Source: Bordetella bronchialis (GTDB lineage Bacteria; Pseudomonadota; Gammaproteobacteria; Burkholderiales; Burkholderiaceae_B). From it: a stretch of 64,000 nucleotides of DNA. The stretch is from positions 1,178,001-1,242,000 of the forward strand of contig NZ_CP016170.1 in NCBI RefSeq assembly GCF_001676705.1. Reading direction: 5' to 3'. The position numbers were made by a program, and so were the translations under genes. Below, piece by piece: positions 30,359-38,543 of the stretch (the stretch's first letter is position 1; the number at the start of each line of letters is the position of its first letter). The notes under the pieces were generated by a model, which was not told the origin of the DNA, searched no databases, and worked only from the letters and a program-made list of their open reading frames with translations.

Positions 30359-30360
30359 TT

Positions 30361-31185
30361 ATGGACAGCTCGACCCAGGTGGCCGGTACCGCCGCCTTCT
30401 CCAAATTCATGACCGTCCTGCAGGCCGTCGCCGATGCCGCCAGCCCCGTCGCCATGGCGGACCTGGTGCGCGTGTGCGGCTATCCGCGCGGCACGGTCTA
30501 TCGCATTGTCGCCGCGCTATTGCAGCAGGGCATGATCGCCGAAACGTCCGCCGGCGGCGCGGGCGCCGGCGTGCGCTACGGCCTGGGGCCGCGCCTGCTG
30601 CAACTGGCCAGCCGCGCGTGGTCGCAGCTGGACCTGCGCGCCGCACTGGCGGACGACCTGCAATCGCTGCGCGACCAGACGGGCGAAACGGTGCACTTGG
30701 CCGTGCCGGCGGGCAGCGAGATGATCTACATCGACAAGCTGGAAGGGCCCGGCCCGGTGCGCATGGCGTCGCGCGTGGGCGGACGGCTGGCCCTGCATTG
30801 CACGGCGGCCGGCAAGGCCTACCTGGCCGCCTTGCCCGAGGCGGAAGCGGACGCCATCCTGGCCACGCTGCACCTGGACGCGCGCATGCCCAACACCATC
30901 GCGCGGCGCGACGATCTGCGCCAGGAGCTGGCGCGCATCCGCCAGCGCGGCTATTCGGTGGACGACGAAGAAAACGAACGCGGGATCGTCTGCTACAGCG
31001 TCGCCATTGCCGGGCAGGGCGGCCGGCCGCTGGCCTGCGTCAGCGTCAGCACGCTGCAGTTCCGCCAGCAGGGCGGCGCGCAATCGCGCTACATCGCGCC
31101 CCTTATCCGCCTGCGCGATGCCGCGCAGGCCCGATTCAGCGCCTGGCCGGCCGCCGGCGGCGCGTTTTCCCGAGAGGACACATGA
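30361..31185 (+). CDS. IclR-family transcriptional regulator
   Basis: 274 residues. N-terminal winged helix-turn-helix (about 12-72; YPRGTVYRIVAALLQQGMI) and C-terminal IclR effector domain (about 90-260; ETVHLAVPAGSEMIYIDKLEG, LHCTAAGKAYLAALPE, DDEENERGIVCYSVAI). Its stop overlaps the aldolase start (ATGA), so regulator and pathway genes form one operon. Probably senses 2-keto-3-deoxygluconate or a precursor, by analogy with KdgR. An in-frame TAG 15 bases upstream excludes a longer N-terminus. Confidence 0.9.
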   Translation: MDSSTQVAGTAAFSKFMTVLQAVADAASPVAMADLVRVCGYPRGTVYRIVAALLQQGMIAETSAGGAGAGVRYGLGPRLLQLASRAWSQLDLRAALADDLQSLRDQTGETVHLAVPAGSEMIYIDKLEGPGPVRMASRVGGRLALHCTAAGKAYLAALPEAEADAILATLHLDARMPNTIARRDDLRQELARIRQRGYSVDDEENERGIVCYSVAIAGQGGRPLACVSVSTLQFRQQGGAQSRYIAPLIRLRDAAQARFSAWPAAGGAFSREDT

Positions 31186-31841
31186 ACGCCATGACTTCCC
31201 CCCAAGATGCCCGCGCGGACAAACGCCAGGCACTGCTGGCCGCCCGCGTCGTGCCCGTGCTGCGCTATGGCGACGCCGGGACCGCGGCCTATGCCGCCGA
31301 GGTCGCCATCGCCGCCGGCTGCACCACGCTGGAATTGACCTGGACCATTCCCGGCGTGCTGGACTTGGTCAAGGCCCTGCGCGACAAGCACGGCGCCCGC
31401 CTGCTGCTGGGGCTGGGCACGGTGCTGACAGAGGCCCAGGCGCGCGACGCCCTGGTCGCCGGGGTGGATTTCCTGGTGTCGCCCGGCCTGGTGCCGGAAA
31501 TGGTGCCGCTGGCGCACGCTGCTTCGGCGCTGTGCCTGCCGGGCGCCTTCACGCCGTCGGAGGTCATCCAGGCCCGGCGCGCCGGCGCCGACCTGGTCAA
31601 GATCTTTCCCGCCGAAACGGGCGGGCCCAGCCATCTGGCATCGCTGAAGTCCGTCTTCCCCGATACCGCTTTCTGCCCCACCGGCGGCGTCACGGAAAAA
31701 AACATGGGCGACTATTTCAAGGCGGGGGCTTCCCTGGTCGGCATCGGCAGCAACCTGTACGACAAGGCCGCCTTCGCCGCCCGCGACACCGCCGCGCTGG
31801 TGGCGCAGATCCAGCGCATCCGCGAGGCCGCCCATGCCTGA
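31182..31841 (+). CDS. eda: 2-keto-3-deoxy-6-phosphogluconate aldolase
   Basis: 219 residues from MNAMTSPQDAR. Class I aldolase with the Schiff-base Lys in DLVKIFPAE (about residue 140), the catalytic Glu in TLELTWTIPG, and PTGGVTEKNMGDYF for phosphate binding. It splits KDPG into pyruvate and glyceraldehyde 3-phosphate. Coupled at both ends: ATGA with the IclR gene and an 8-bp overlap with the kinase gene. Confidence 0.94.
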   Translation: MNAMTSPQDARADKRQALLAARVVPVLRYGDAGTAAYAAEVAIAAGCTTLELTWTIPGVLDLVKALRDKHGARLLLGLGTVLTEAQARDALVAGVDFLVSPGLVPEMVPLAHAASALCLPGAFTPSEVIQARRAGADLVKIFPAETGGPSHLASLKSVFPDTAFCPTGGVTEKNMGDYFKAGASLVGIGSNLYDKAAFAARDTAALVAQIQRIREAAHA

Positions 31842-32772
31842 TTTCGACATCGTGGCGCTGGGCGAGCCGCTGATCGAATTCAACCAGACGCGGCCGGGCC
31901 GGCCCGAGTTCCTGCAAGGCCATGGGGGCGACACGTCCAACGCCATCATCGCCGCCGCGCGCCAGGGCGCCCGTTGCGCCTACCTGACGCGCATCGGGGC
32001 CGATGTCTTCGGCGAACAACTGATGCAGCTGTGGCGCGACGAAACCGTCGACACCGGCGGTGTCATGATCGATCCGCGCGCGCACACCGGGCTTTATTTC
32101 GTCCAGCACGGTCCCGAAGGGCATGTGTTCAGCTATATGCGGGCGGGCTCGGCCGCCAGCCGCATGGCGCCGGAAGACCTGCGGCATGGCATGGTGGAGC
32201 GGGCCGCCTTCCTGCATGTCTCCGGCATCAGCCTGGCCATCAGCGCCGGCGCCTGCGATACCGTCTTCGCCGCCATCGAGCGGGCCCGTTCGGCCGGTAC
32301 CCAGGTGTGCCTGGATTCCAACCTGCGGCTGCGCCTGTGGCCCGTGGACCGCGCCCGCGCCATCCTGAGCGAAGCCATGCGCATGGCGGACATCTTCCTG
32401 CCCAGCATGGACGACATGCGGCACCTGACCGGCCATACCGATCCCGCCGGCACGCTGGACTGGATACGCGCGGCCGGCGCGCGCGGAACGGTCGTCCTGA
32501 AACTGGGCAGCGAGGGCGCCATCCTGGACGACGGCAATCAGCGCCAGGCGGTCGCCGGCATCACCGTGCAGGCCGTCGATGCCACCGGAGCGGGCGACTG
32601 CTTCGCCGGCGCCTTGCTGGCCCGCCGCGCCCGCGGCGACGACTGGGGAACCGCCGTGCGCTATGCCAATGCCGCGGCCGCCCTGTCCACCCAGGGATAC
32701 GGCGCCGTCCAGCCGCTGCCGACGGCGGCCCAGGTGCGGGCTTTCCTGGCTGGCAATCAATCCGGGCAGTAG
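31834..32772 (+). CDS. kdgK: 2-keto-3-deoxygluconate kinase (PfkB family)
   Basis: 312 residues, ribokinase/PfkB fold: ALGEPLIEFNQ at the N-terminus, GGDTSNAIIAAARQG, and the anion-hole/catalytic signature DATGAGDCFAGALLA (about 249-263). It phosphorylates KDG to KDPG, the substrate of the upstream aldolase. No hexuronate dehydratase or transporter is adjacent, so the sugar-acid source lies elsewhere in the genome. Confidence 0.9.
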   Translation: MPDFDIVALGEPLIEFNQTRPGRPEFLQGHGGDTSNAIIAAARQGARCAYLTRIGADVFGEQLMQLWRDETVDTGGVMIDPRAHTGLYFVQHGPEGHVFSYMRAGSAASRMAPEDLRHGMVERAAFLHVSGISLAISAGACDTVFAAIERARSAGTQVCLDSNLRLRLWPVDRARAILSEAMRMADIFLPSMDDMRHLTGHTDPAGTLDWIRAAGARGTVVLKLGSEGAILDDGNQRQAVAGITVQAVDATGAGDCFAGALLARRARGDDWGTAVRYANAAAALSTQGYGAVQPLPTAAQVRAFLAGNQSGQ

Positions 32773-32779
32773 GCGACGG

Positions 32780-32821
32780 GCGGTCGCAGCTTGGCGGTCC
32801 GCTTTGGCGCCCCGCGACCGC
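32780..32821 (+). terminator. Weak hairpin after kdgK
   Basis: An 8-bp stem (GCGGTCGC / GCGACCGC) with a 26-nt loop starts 7 bp after the kdgK stop. It has no T-run, so function is uncertain. Confidence 0.25.
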
Positions 32822-32989
32822 GCGGCGCAGGGCCAGGCAAGCAGGGGTGGGCAAGCAGGGCACGACACGCTCAGGCAGGCGATGCGGTGTCGCCCTGCCG
32901 CCCGGGCGCGAGCTCACAAAAACAGGTAGAATACCGGGTTTCCCTGATTTGGCGCCGACGGAATCCCGCTGGGCGCGACCTGGGACCGG

Positions 32990-33014
32990 GAAGCGGTGGA
33001 AGCGGTGGAAGCGG
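32990..33014. repeat. 9-bp direct repeat, 2.8 copies
   Basis: GAAGCGGTG occurs at 32990-32998 and 32999-33007, followed by a partial GAAGCGG at 33008-33014. A slippage-prone short tandem repeat about 125 bp before the small gene start. Confidence 0.7.
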
Positions 33015-33060
33015 ATTCGATGCGTGGGGTATCCCCCGCCGCCGCGAAGCCGCCCCATCC

Positions 33061-33119
33061 TTTGAACCCCACCGGCTTCACACCCGGGACTTTAAACCCG
33101 CCGGCTTTGAACCCCGGAC
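33061..33119. repeat. Imperfect tandem repeat of about 30 bp, two copies
   Basis: 33061-33090 and 33091-33119 match at roughly 24 of 30 positions. Each copy starts TTTGAACCC or TTTAAACCC, continues with CCGGCTT and ends CCGGGAC or CCGGAC. It ends 19 bp before the start codon of the 42-residue protein, so it lies in its promoter or 5' leader. Confidence 0.75.
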
Positions 33120-33138
33120 CGTAGATTGGAGAACCGTC

Positions 33139-33267
33139 ATGGCTGAACGCAAACGCGTGCGTCGCAACACCCTGGAACGCCGTTGCCTGGGCAAGGCTTT
33201 CAAGCGCCTCTTCGTGAACTCGCCCAAGGGCGTTTTCAAGATGCTGGAAAAGATCAAGCGCGCCTGA
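33139..33267 (+). CDS. Small very basic protein, 42 residues
   Basis: MAERKRVRRNTLERRCLGKA begins the protein; it has about 15 Lys/Arg in 42 residues, one Cys, and a C-terminal amphipathic stretch ending MLEKIKRA. GGAG lies 9 bases before the ATG, and a strong intrinsic terminator follows 46 bp after the stop, so this is a self-contained expressed unit. No membrane segment or signal. The charge suggests RNA, ribosome or DNA binding, but I recognise no family. It is too short for most gene finders. Confidence 0.7.
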   Translation: MAERKRVRRNTLERRCLGKAFKRLFVNSPKGVFKMLEKIKRA

Positions 33268-33313
33268 TAGCCGCCTCGATCCGCCGCCGCGCTTCACATC
33301 GCGGGCAGGCACG

Positions 33314-33351
33314 AAAACCGCCGGTCATTGCACATTGCCGGCGGTTTTTTT
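33314..33351 (+). terminator. Strong intrinsic terminator of the small basic protein gene
   Basis: An 11-bp stem AAAACCGCCGG / CCGGCGGTTTT with a 13-nt loop and a run of seven T (33345-33351). It ends 21 bp before the stop of the convergent LysR gene; the A-run on the other side could let it work in both directions. Confidence 0.9.
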
Positions 33352-33372
33352 ATCTATCGCGGTTTCGGTTTC

Positions 33373-34293
33373 TCATGCCGCGTCGCCATTGGCGGGCGCC
33401 AGCCGGGGAATGATGAAATCCATGAAGGCGCGCGTCTTGGCCGGCAGGATGCGCGAGGGAAACACGGCATAGACGGGCAGGGGGGCGGCCGACCATTCCG
33501 GCAGTACCCGGTGCAGCGTATGGTCCTTCGAAATGCGCCCGTGGGTGGCCGCATATACCGGCAGCGGCGCGATGCCCAGCCCCATGCTGGCGAAGTCGCT
33601 CAGCAAGCCCATATTGTTGGCCATGATCCGGCCATACACCGGTATCCGCTCGACGACGCCGTCGCGGCTCAGCACCCAGGTCGAACTCATTTCGCTGGAG
33701 CCGCTGCGCAGGCATTCGAAGCGCGGCAGGTCGGCCGGCGTGGCGGGCTCGCCATGCCGGGCGATGTACTCCTGGGACGCATACAGATTGCGCCGCAGGG
33801 TCATCACTTCGCGCACCTCCATGCCGTCGGCGGAACCGGGCTCGCCAAAGCGCAGCATGACATCGAAGGGCGCCGCGTTCGGGTCGGCCGCGCGCAGGCT
33901 CAGGTCGAGCTCGCATTCGATCTCGGGGTACTCGTCCGTGAAGGCATGCAGCGATTCGGCCATCAGCAGCATGGCCAGGCTATTGGGCAGGCAGACGGTC
34001 AGCTTGCCTTCCGGCCGCGCCGCGCGCGAAAACAGCTGCTCGTGCGCGAAGCGGGCTTCGTCCACCAGGCCCTGGCAGCGCTCGAAATACTGGGCGCCCG
34101 CCTCGGTCAGGTCCAGCCGGCGGGTATTGCGGTTCAACAGCCGCATCCCCACGGCGCGTTCCAGCTCGCTGATGCGGCGCGACAGCGTGGACGTGGGAAT
34201 GCTCAAGGCCCGCGCCGCCAGGCTGAAGCTCTTGCGGCGCGAGACCTCTACGAAAAGCGCGATGTCGTTCAGTTGAACCGTGGCAGCGTCCAT
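33373..34293 (-). CDS. LysR-family transcriptional regulator (CrgA-like)
   Basis: 306 residues. N-terminal helix-turn-helix (about 8-66; DIALFVEVSRRKSFSLAARA, STLSRRISELERAVGMRLLN, RNTRRLDLTEAG) and a LysR effector domain with DFASMGLGIAPLPVYAA. This N-terminal pattern is the AaeR/CrgA-like subgroup. It lies 56 bp downstream of the livMG-like gene on the same strand and may be read from the same transcript, making it a possible regulator of the transporter operon. Confidence 0.88.
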   Translation of the reverse strand: MDAATVQLNDIALFVEVSRRKSFSLAARALSIPTSTLSRRISELERAVGMRLLNRNTRRLDLTEAGAQYFERCQGLVDEARFAHEQLFSRAARPEGKLTVCLPNSLAMLLMAESLHAFTDEYPEIECELDLSLRAADPNAAPFDVMLRFGEPGSADGMEVREVMTLRRNLYASQEYIARHGEPATPADLPRFECLRSGSSEMSSTWVLSRDGVVERIPVYGRIMANNMGLLSDFASMGLGIAPLPVYAATHGRISKDHTLHRVLPEWSAAPLPVYAVFPSRILPAKTRAFMDFIIPRLAPANGDAA

Positions 34294-34349
34294 ACAGGTT
34301 CCGTGCGTATCGGCCGAGTGTGCCGTAAGAATGCGCCGAATTTTACTGC

Positions 34350-36152
34350 TCAGCCGGGCGCGCCGAGATAGGCTTCCATCACAGCGGGGTCATGCCGCAC
34401 CTGGGCGGGTGTGCCCTCGGCGATTTTCTGGCCGAAGTCCATCACCAGCACGCGGTCCGCCAACCCCATGACGAACTCCATATCGTGTTCCACCAGCAGG
34501 ATGGCCATGCCGCCGGCGCGCAGCTTCGCCAGCAGCGCGGCAAGCTCGCGCTTTTCCTGGTAGCGCAGGCCAGCCGCGGGCTCGTCCAGCAGCAGCAGGC
34601 AGGGGTCGGCCGCCAGCGCCCGCGCGACTTCCAGGATGCGTTGCCGGCCCAGCGGCAGGCTGCCCGCCGGGTCGTGCATGTGCGCGCCCAGTCCCACGCG
34701 CTCCACCTGGCGGGCGGCCTCGGCCAGCAGGCGGGCTTCCTCGCGGCGGTCGGCGCGCCAGGCCGAGGCGCAGATGCCATGCGTGCCGCGCGGATGCGCG
34801 CCCAGCGCCACGTTGTCCAGGACGCTCATCCGGGACAGCAGCCGCACGTGCTGGAACGTCCGGCTCATGCCCAGCATCGCGATATGGCGCGCCCCGCGTC
34901 CGGCCACGGATTCGCCCTGGAACAGGATGGAGCCGGACGTCGGCGTATCGATGCCCGACAGGAGGTTGAACAAGGTGCTCTTGCCCGCGCCATTGGGGCC
35001 GATCACGGCGACGATCTGGCCGGCTTCCACGGCCAGGCCGATGCCGTCGTTCGCCACCAGGCCGCCGAAGCGCCGCGTCAGCCCTCGGGCTTCCAGCACG
35101 ACGTCGCCGCGGGGCGGCAGCGGCCGGCGCGGCAGCGGCTCGGCCGACATATTGATGCGCCGCGCTTCGCGTGCCAGCGGCAGCCGTTGCGCGATGGCCG
35201 GCCACAGCCCGCCGCGCGCCCGGTGCAGCAGCAGGACCATGCCGAAGCCGAACACGATGATCTCGAAGTTGCCGTTCTGTCCCAGCAGGCCGGGCAGCCA
35301 GTCCTGCAGCCACTGGTTGGCCAGCGTGAAGACGCCGGCCCCCGCCAGGGCGCCCCACACATGCGAGACGCCGCCGATCACCGCCATGAACAGGTATTCG
35401 ATGCCGCGCTGCAGTCCGAAGGGCGTGGGATTCACGAAACGCTGCATGTGCGCGTACAGCCAGCCTGCCGCGCAGGCCTGCAGGGCCGCGATGATGAAGA
35501 GGGCCGCGCGTGCGCGCGTGGTGTCCACGCCCATTGCCTCCGCCATGACGCGGCCGCCGCGCAGCGCGCGCATGGCGCGGCCCTGGCGCGAGTCCAGCAG
35601 GTTGCGCGTGGTCCATATGGCCAGCAGCAGGAATAGCCAGATCAGGTAGTAGATGCCGCGGTCGCCCAGCGCCCAGCCGGCGATGCGGATCGGCGGGATG
35701 TTGCCGATGCCGCTGAAGCCGCCCAGGCCCGGCACGGCCGCGAAGGCGAAATACAGGCCCAGGCCCCAGGCGATGGTGCCCAGCGGCAGGAAGTGTCCCG
35801 ACAGGCGCAGCGTGATCGCGCCCAGCACCGCCGCCAGCGCGAACGTCAGCAGCAGCCCGGCCAGCAGGGACAGCCATGGCGTGGCGCCCAGCCATGCCAG
35901 CCAGGCGGGCAGTTCGGCGGCTCGCGTGGACAGCAGCGCGGCCGTGTACGCGCCCACGCCGACGAAGGCGGCCTGGCCGAAGCTGGTCAGGCCGGCGATC
36001 CCGGTCAGCAGCACCAGGCCCAGCGCCGCCAGCGCGCCCAGGCCGATGTTGTCCAGCAGGCTGATATAGAAAGGCGGCAGCAGCCAGGGCGCCCCGGCCA
36101 GCGCCGCCAGGAAAACGGCCAGCATCCGCCGCGGCGTCAGCAGATCGCGCAT
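34350..36152 (-). CDS. Branched-chain-amino-acid-type ABC transporter: fused permease and ATPase (LivM-LivG)
   Basis: About 600 residues from MRDLLTPRRM (a Met five codons earlier is also possible). Residues about 10-330 form a LivM permease with some 9-10 hydrophobic segments (GLTSFGQAAFVGVGAY, GIEYLFMAVIGG). After a Pro/Arg-rich hinge, residues about 355-600 are a LivG ATPase with Walker [12 protein letters not shown], a divergent signature LPLGRQRILEVARAL, LLLLDEPAAGL and the switch EHDMEFVM. The operon has a binding protein and LivH upstream, but no LivF gene follows; the next gene is a LysR regulator. Confidence 0.92.
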   Translation of the reverse strand: MRDLLTPRRMLAVFLAALAGAPWLLPPFYISLLDNIGLGALAALGLVLLTGIAGLTSFGQAAFVGVGAYTAALLSTRAAELPAWLAWLGATPWLSLLAGLLLTFALAAVLGAITLRLSGHFLPLGTIAWGLGLYFAFAAVPGLGGFSGIGNIPPIRIAGWALGDRGIYYLIWLFLLLAIWTTRNLLDSRQGRAMRALRGGRVMAEAMGVDTTRARAALFIIAALQACAAGWLYAHMQRFVNPTPFGLQRGIEYLFMAVIGGVSHVWGALAGAGVFTLANQWLQDWLPGLLGQNGNFEIIVFGFGMVLLLHRARGGLWPAIAQRLPLAREARRINMSAEPLPRRPLPPRGDVVLEARGLTRRFGGLVANDGIGLAVEAGQIVAVIGPNGAGKSTLFNLLSGIDTPTSGSILFQGESVAGRGARHIAMLGMSRTFQHVRLLSRMSVLDNVALGAHPRGTHGICASAWRADRREEARLLAEAARQVERVGLGAHMHDPAGSLPLGRQRILEVARALAADPCLLLLDEPAAGLRYQEKRELAALLAKLRAGGMAILLVEHDMEFVMGLADRVLVMDFGQKIAEGTPAQVRHDPAVMEAYLGAPG

Positions 36153-36255
36153 GGCGGCTGCTCGCATTGGGCGGCGGCGTCGCGTCGCACGCGGCGCGCG
36201 GCCTGGTTGGCTTGCATGTGGGTCGCCGGGTCGCCGGCCAGGCATCGCGCCGGCT

Positions 36256-37293
36256 TCATTCTTCTTCGTCCTCGATGGCGCCGTGGCGCAGCGAACGCCA
36301 CAGCAGGAAAGGGATGATCAGCGTGAAGACGATGATCTCCTTGTAGGCGCTGGCCCAGAAGGCGGAAAAGGATTCGATCAAGCCCACGCCCAGCGCGCCG
36401 GCCACGGCCAGGGGATAGCTGGCCAGGCCGCCCACGATGGCCGCGACGAAACCCTTCAGGCTGATCAGGAAGCCGGAGTCGTAGTACAGCGTGGTGGCGG
36501 GTCCGACCAGGATGCCCGAGCACGCGCCCAGCGTCGCGGCCAGCAGGAAGACCGCCCGTCCCGCGAAGGCCGGCGAGATGCCGACCAGCCGGGCGCCGGC
36601 GCGGTTGTCGGCCGCGGCCAGCAGCGCGCGGCCGGGCAGGGTGCGGCCGAAGAAGCGGTACAGGGCCAGCATCCACAATAGCGATACGGCGACGATCCAT
36701 AGCGTCTGGCTGGACACCGCGACCGGTCCCAGCGCGTACCGGGCATCGCTGAACGGCGCCGCCCGGGCGCCCTCCGGGCCGAAGGCCAGCAGGCCCAGGC
36801 CCACCAGCGCCAGATGCAGCGCGATCGAGACGATCAGCAGCACCAGTGTCGAGGCCTCGGCGATGGGCTGGTAGAACAGCCGGTACAGCTGCGGTCCCAT
36901 GGGCGCCACGATGGCCAGCGTCAGCATGCCTTGCAGCCAGGCCGGCAGCGCGGCCAGCGGCAGCATCCCAAGGATGGCCGCCAGCACGAAAGGATAGGCT
37001 GTCTTCGCCAGAAGACGGCGCGGCGGGATGTCGGCCGCGCCCCGGCCGCGCCCGCGCGCGTCGGCGACCGCTTCCGCCACGGCGAAGGCGGCCAGCAGCC
37101 AGACCAGGGCCGGCACGCGGCCGCTTTGCATGGCCGCCATGCACAAGGCCCCATAGACCACGAATTCGCCCTGCGGGATGAACAGCACCCGGGTGACCGA
37201 AAACACCAGCAGGATGCATAGCGCCAGTAACGCATAGACCGCGCCGTTCGCGATACCGTCCTGGCCAAGGATCAGGGCGATCTGCGCGTTCAT
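36256..37293 (-). CDS. Branched-chain-amino-acid-type ABC transporter permease (LivH)
   Basis: 345 residues, about 8-9 hydrophobic segments. LivH features are NGAVYALLALCILLVFSVTR near the N-terminus and KGFVAAIVGGLASYPLAVAG late in the protein. A polar insert (about 78-95, RGRGRGAADIPPRRL) lengthens it beyond the usual 290-300. It starts 7 bp after the binding-protein stop and pairs with the LivM part of the next gene. Confidence 0.9.
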   Translation of the reverse strand: MNAQIALILGQDGIANGAVYALLALCILLVFSVTRVLFIPQGEFVVYGALCMAAMQSGRVPALVWLLAAFAVAEAVADARGRGRGAADIPPRRLLAKTAYPFVLAAILGMLPLAALPAWLQGMLTLAIVAPMGPQLYRLFYQPIAEASTLVLLIVSIALHLALVGLGLLAFGPEGARAAPFSDARYALGPVAVSSQTLWIVAVSLLWMLALYRFFGRTLPGRALLAAADNRAGARLVGISPAFAGRAVFLLAATLGACSGILVGPATTLYYDSGFLISLKGFVAAIVGGLASYPLAVAGALGVGLIESFSAFWASAYKEIIVFTLIIPFLLWRSLRHGAIEDEEE

Positions 37294-37300
37294 CGCCAGG

Positions 37301-38449
37301 CTACTTGATGAGCGCCCAGTTGCCGTTCCTGACCGTGATCAGGACGCGGCCGCGCTCGTCGAAGCCGCTGTGGTCCTGTGGCGTCATCGTGTATACGCCC
37401 TGCGTGCCCACCAGGTCGCGCGTCTGTTCCAGCGCGTCGCGCAGCGCCGAGCGGAACGCCGGCGTGCCGGGCTGGCCGGCCTTCTCGGCCAGCGGCACGG
37501 CGCGTTGCAGCAGCAGGCCGGCGTCGTAGACATTGGCGCCGAAGGTCGCCGGCGTGACGCCATAGCGCTCGCGGTAGGCGTCGACGTAGGCCGTGGCGAC
37601 TTTCTTCGACGGATTGTCGTCGGCGATCTCCGGCAGCACCAGCATCAGGCCGGCGGCCAGGATGGTGCCTTCCACGCGCTTGCCCCCCAGCTTCAGGAAA
37701 TCGGGCAGGGCGGCGCCATGCGTCTGGTAGAACGTGCCGTGATATCCCAGATCCGCCAGGGTGGTTTCGGGCAGTACGCTGGCCGCGCCCGTCGCGGCGA
37801 TGAGCACCGCGTCGGGCCTGGCCGCCAGCAGTTTCAGCGCCTGGCCGGTGACGGAACTGTCCGTGCGCAGGTAGCGCTCGTTGGCGACGATGTCGATGCG
37901 CCGCCGCTTCGCCAGGTCGGCGAAGACCTTGTACCAGTTTTCGCCGTAGGGATCGTTCAGGCCGATGAAGCCGACGGTCTTCACGCCGGCCCCGGCCATG
38001 TGGTCGACCAGCGCCTGGGCGATGATGTCGTCGTTCTGCGTGGTCTTGAATACCCACTTCTTCTGGTCGTCCATGGGCAGCACGGCGGCCGCCGTGCCCA
38101 CGGGCGCCAGCAGCGGGACGCCGGCCTCCGCGACGAAGGGCAGGATCGCCATGGTATTGGGCGAGCCCGGGGGGCCGATGATGGCGTCCACGCGGTCTTC
38201 GTTGATCAGTTTGCGTACCGCCGTGACCGACTGCGTCGTATCGCTGGCATCGTCCAGCACGATGTACTGCACGGCCAGCTCGCCGATGCGCGTCGGCAGG
38301 AGCGGCACGGTGTTCTTCTGCGGGATGCCGACCAGCGCCGTGGGGCCGGTCGATGACGTCACGACGCCGATCTTCATTTGCGCGAAGCTCGGCAAGGCAA
38401 GGCAGGCGGCCAGCAGCGCCAGGACGGCGCGCAAGGCTTTCAATGGCAT
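37301..38449 (-). CDS. ABC transporter substrate-binding protein (LivK-like)
   Basis: 382 residues with a cleavable signal (1-23, ending LPSFA). Periplasmic-binding fold type I, Peripla_BP_6: MKIGVVTSSTGPTALVGIPQ, YIVLDDASDTTQSVTAVRKL, GPPGSPNTMAILPFVAEAGV, and GFIGLNDPYGENWYKVF. It captures the ligand for the LivH/LivMG permease; relatives bind amino acids, aromatic acids or amides, and the ligand here is not predictable. First gene of the operon. Confidence 0.92.
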   Translation of the reverse strand: MPLKALRAVLALLAACLALPSFAQMKIGVVTSSTGPTALVGIPQKNTVPLLPTRIGELAVQYIVLDDASDTTQSVTAVRKLINEDRVDAIIGPPGSPNTMAILPFVAEAGVPLLAPVGTAAAVLPMDDQKKWVFKTTQNDDIIAQALVDHMAGAGVKTVGFIGLNDPYGENWYKVFADLAKRRRIDIVANERYLRTDSSVTGQALKLLAARPDAVLIAATGAASVLPETTLADLGYHGTFYQTHGAALPDFLKLGGKRVEGTILAAGLMLVLPEIADDNPSKKVATAYVDAYRERYGVTPATFGANVYDAGLLLQRAVPLAEKAGQPGTPAFRSALRDALEQTRDLVGTQGVYTMTPQDHSGFDERGRVLITVRNGNWALIK

Positions 38450-38543
38450 GGTGGACTCCAGCGGATTGCGTGCGTTCGATGGGCGCTATTGAACCACGCG
38501 CCAGGCGGGAAGCGCGGCCCCGGGCGGTCGGCGGATCCGGATT

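Larger units (their letters stand above)
32822..33138. other. Non-coding stretch upstream of the 42-residue protein gene
   Basis: Together with 32773-32821 this makes a 366-bp gap. It holds a 9-bp direct repeat (32990-33014) and a 30-bp tandem repeat (33061-33119), and must contain the promoter and leader of the small basic protein. An in-frame extension of that protein through this region is possible but reads as low-quality protein. Confidence 0.5.

Noticed and set aside
32791..33138. 116-residue N-terminal extension of the 42-residue basic protein
   Set aside because: It runs through two sets of direct repeats and is compositionally random; the internal ATG has its own ribosome site.
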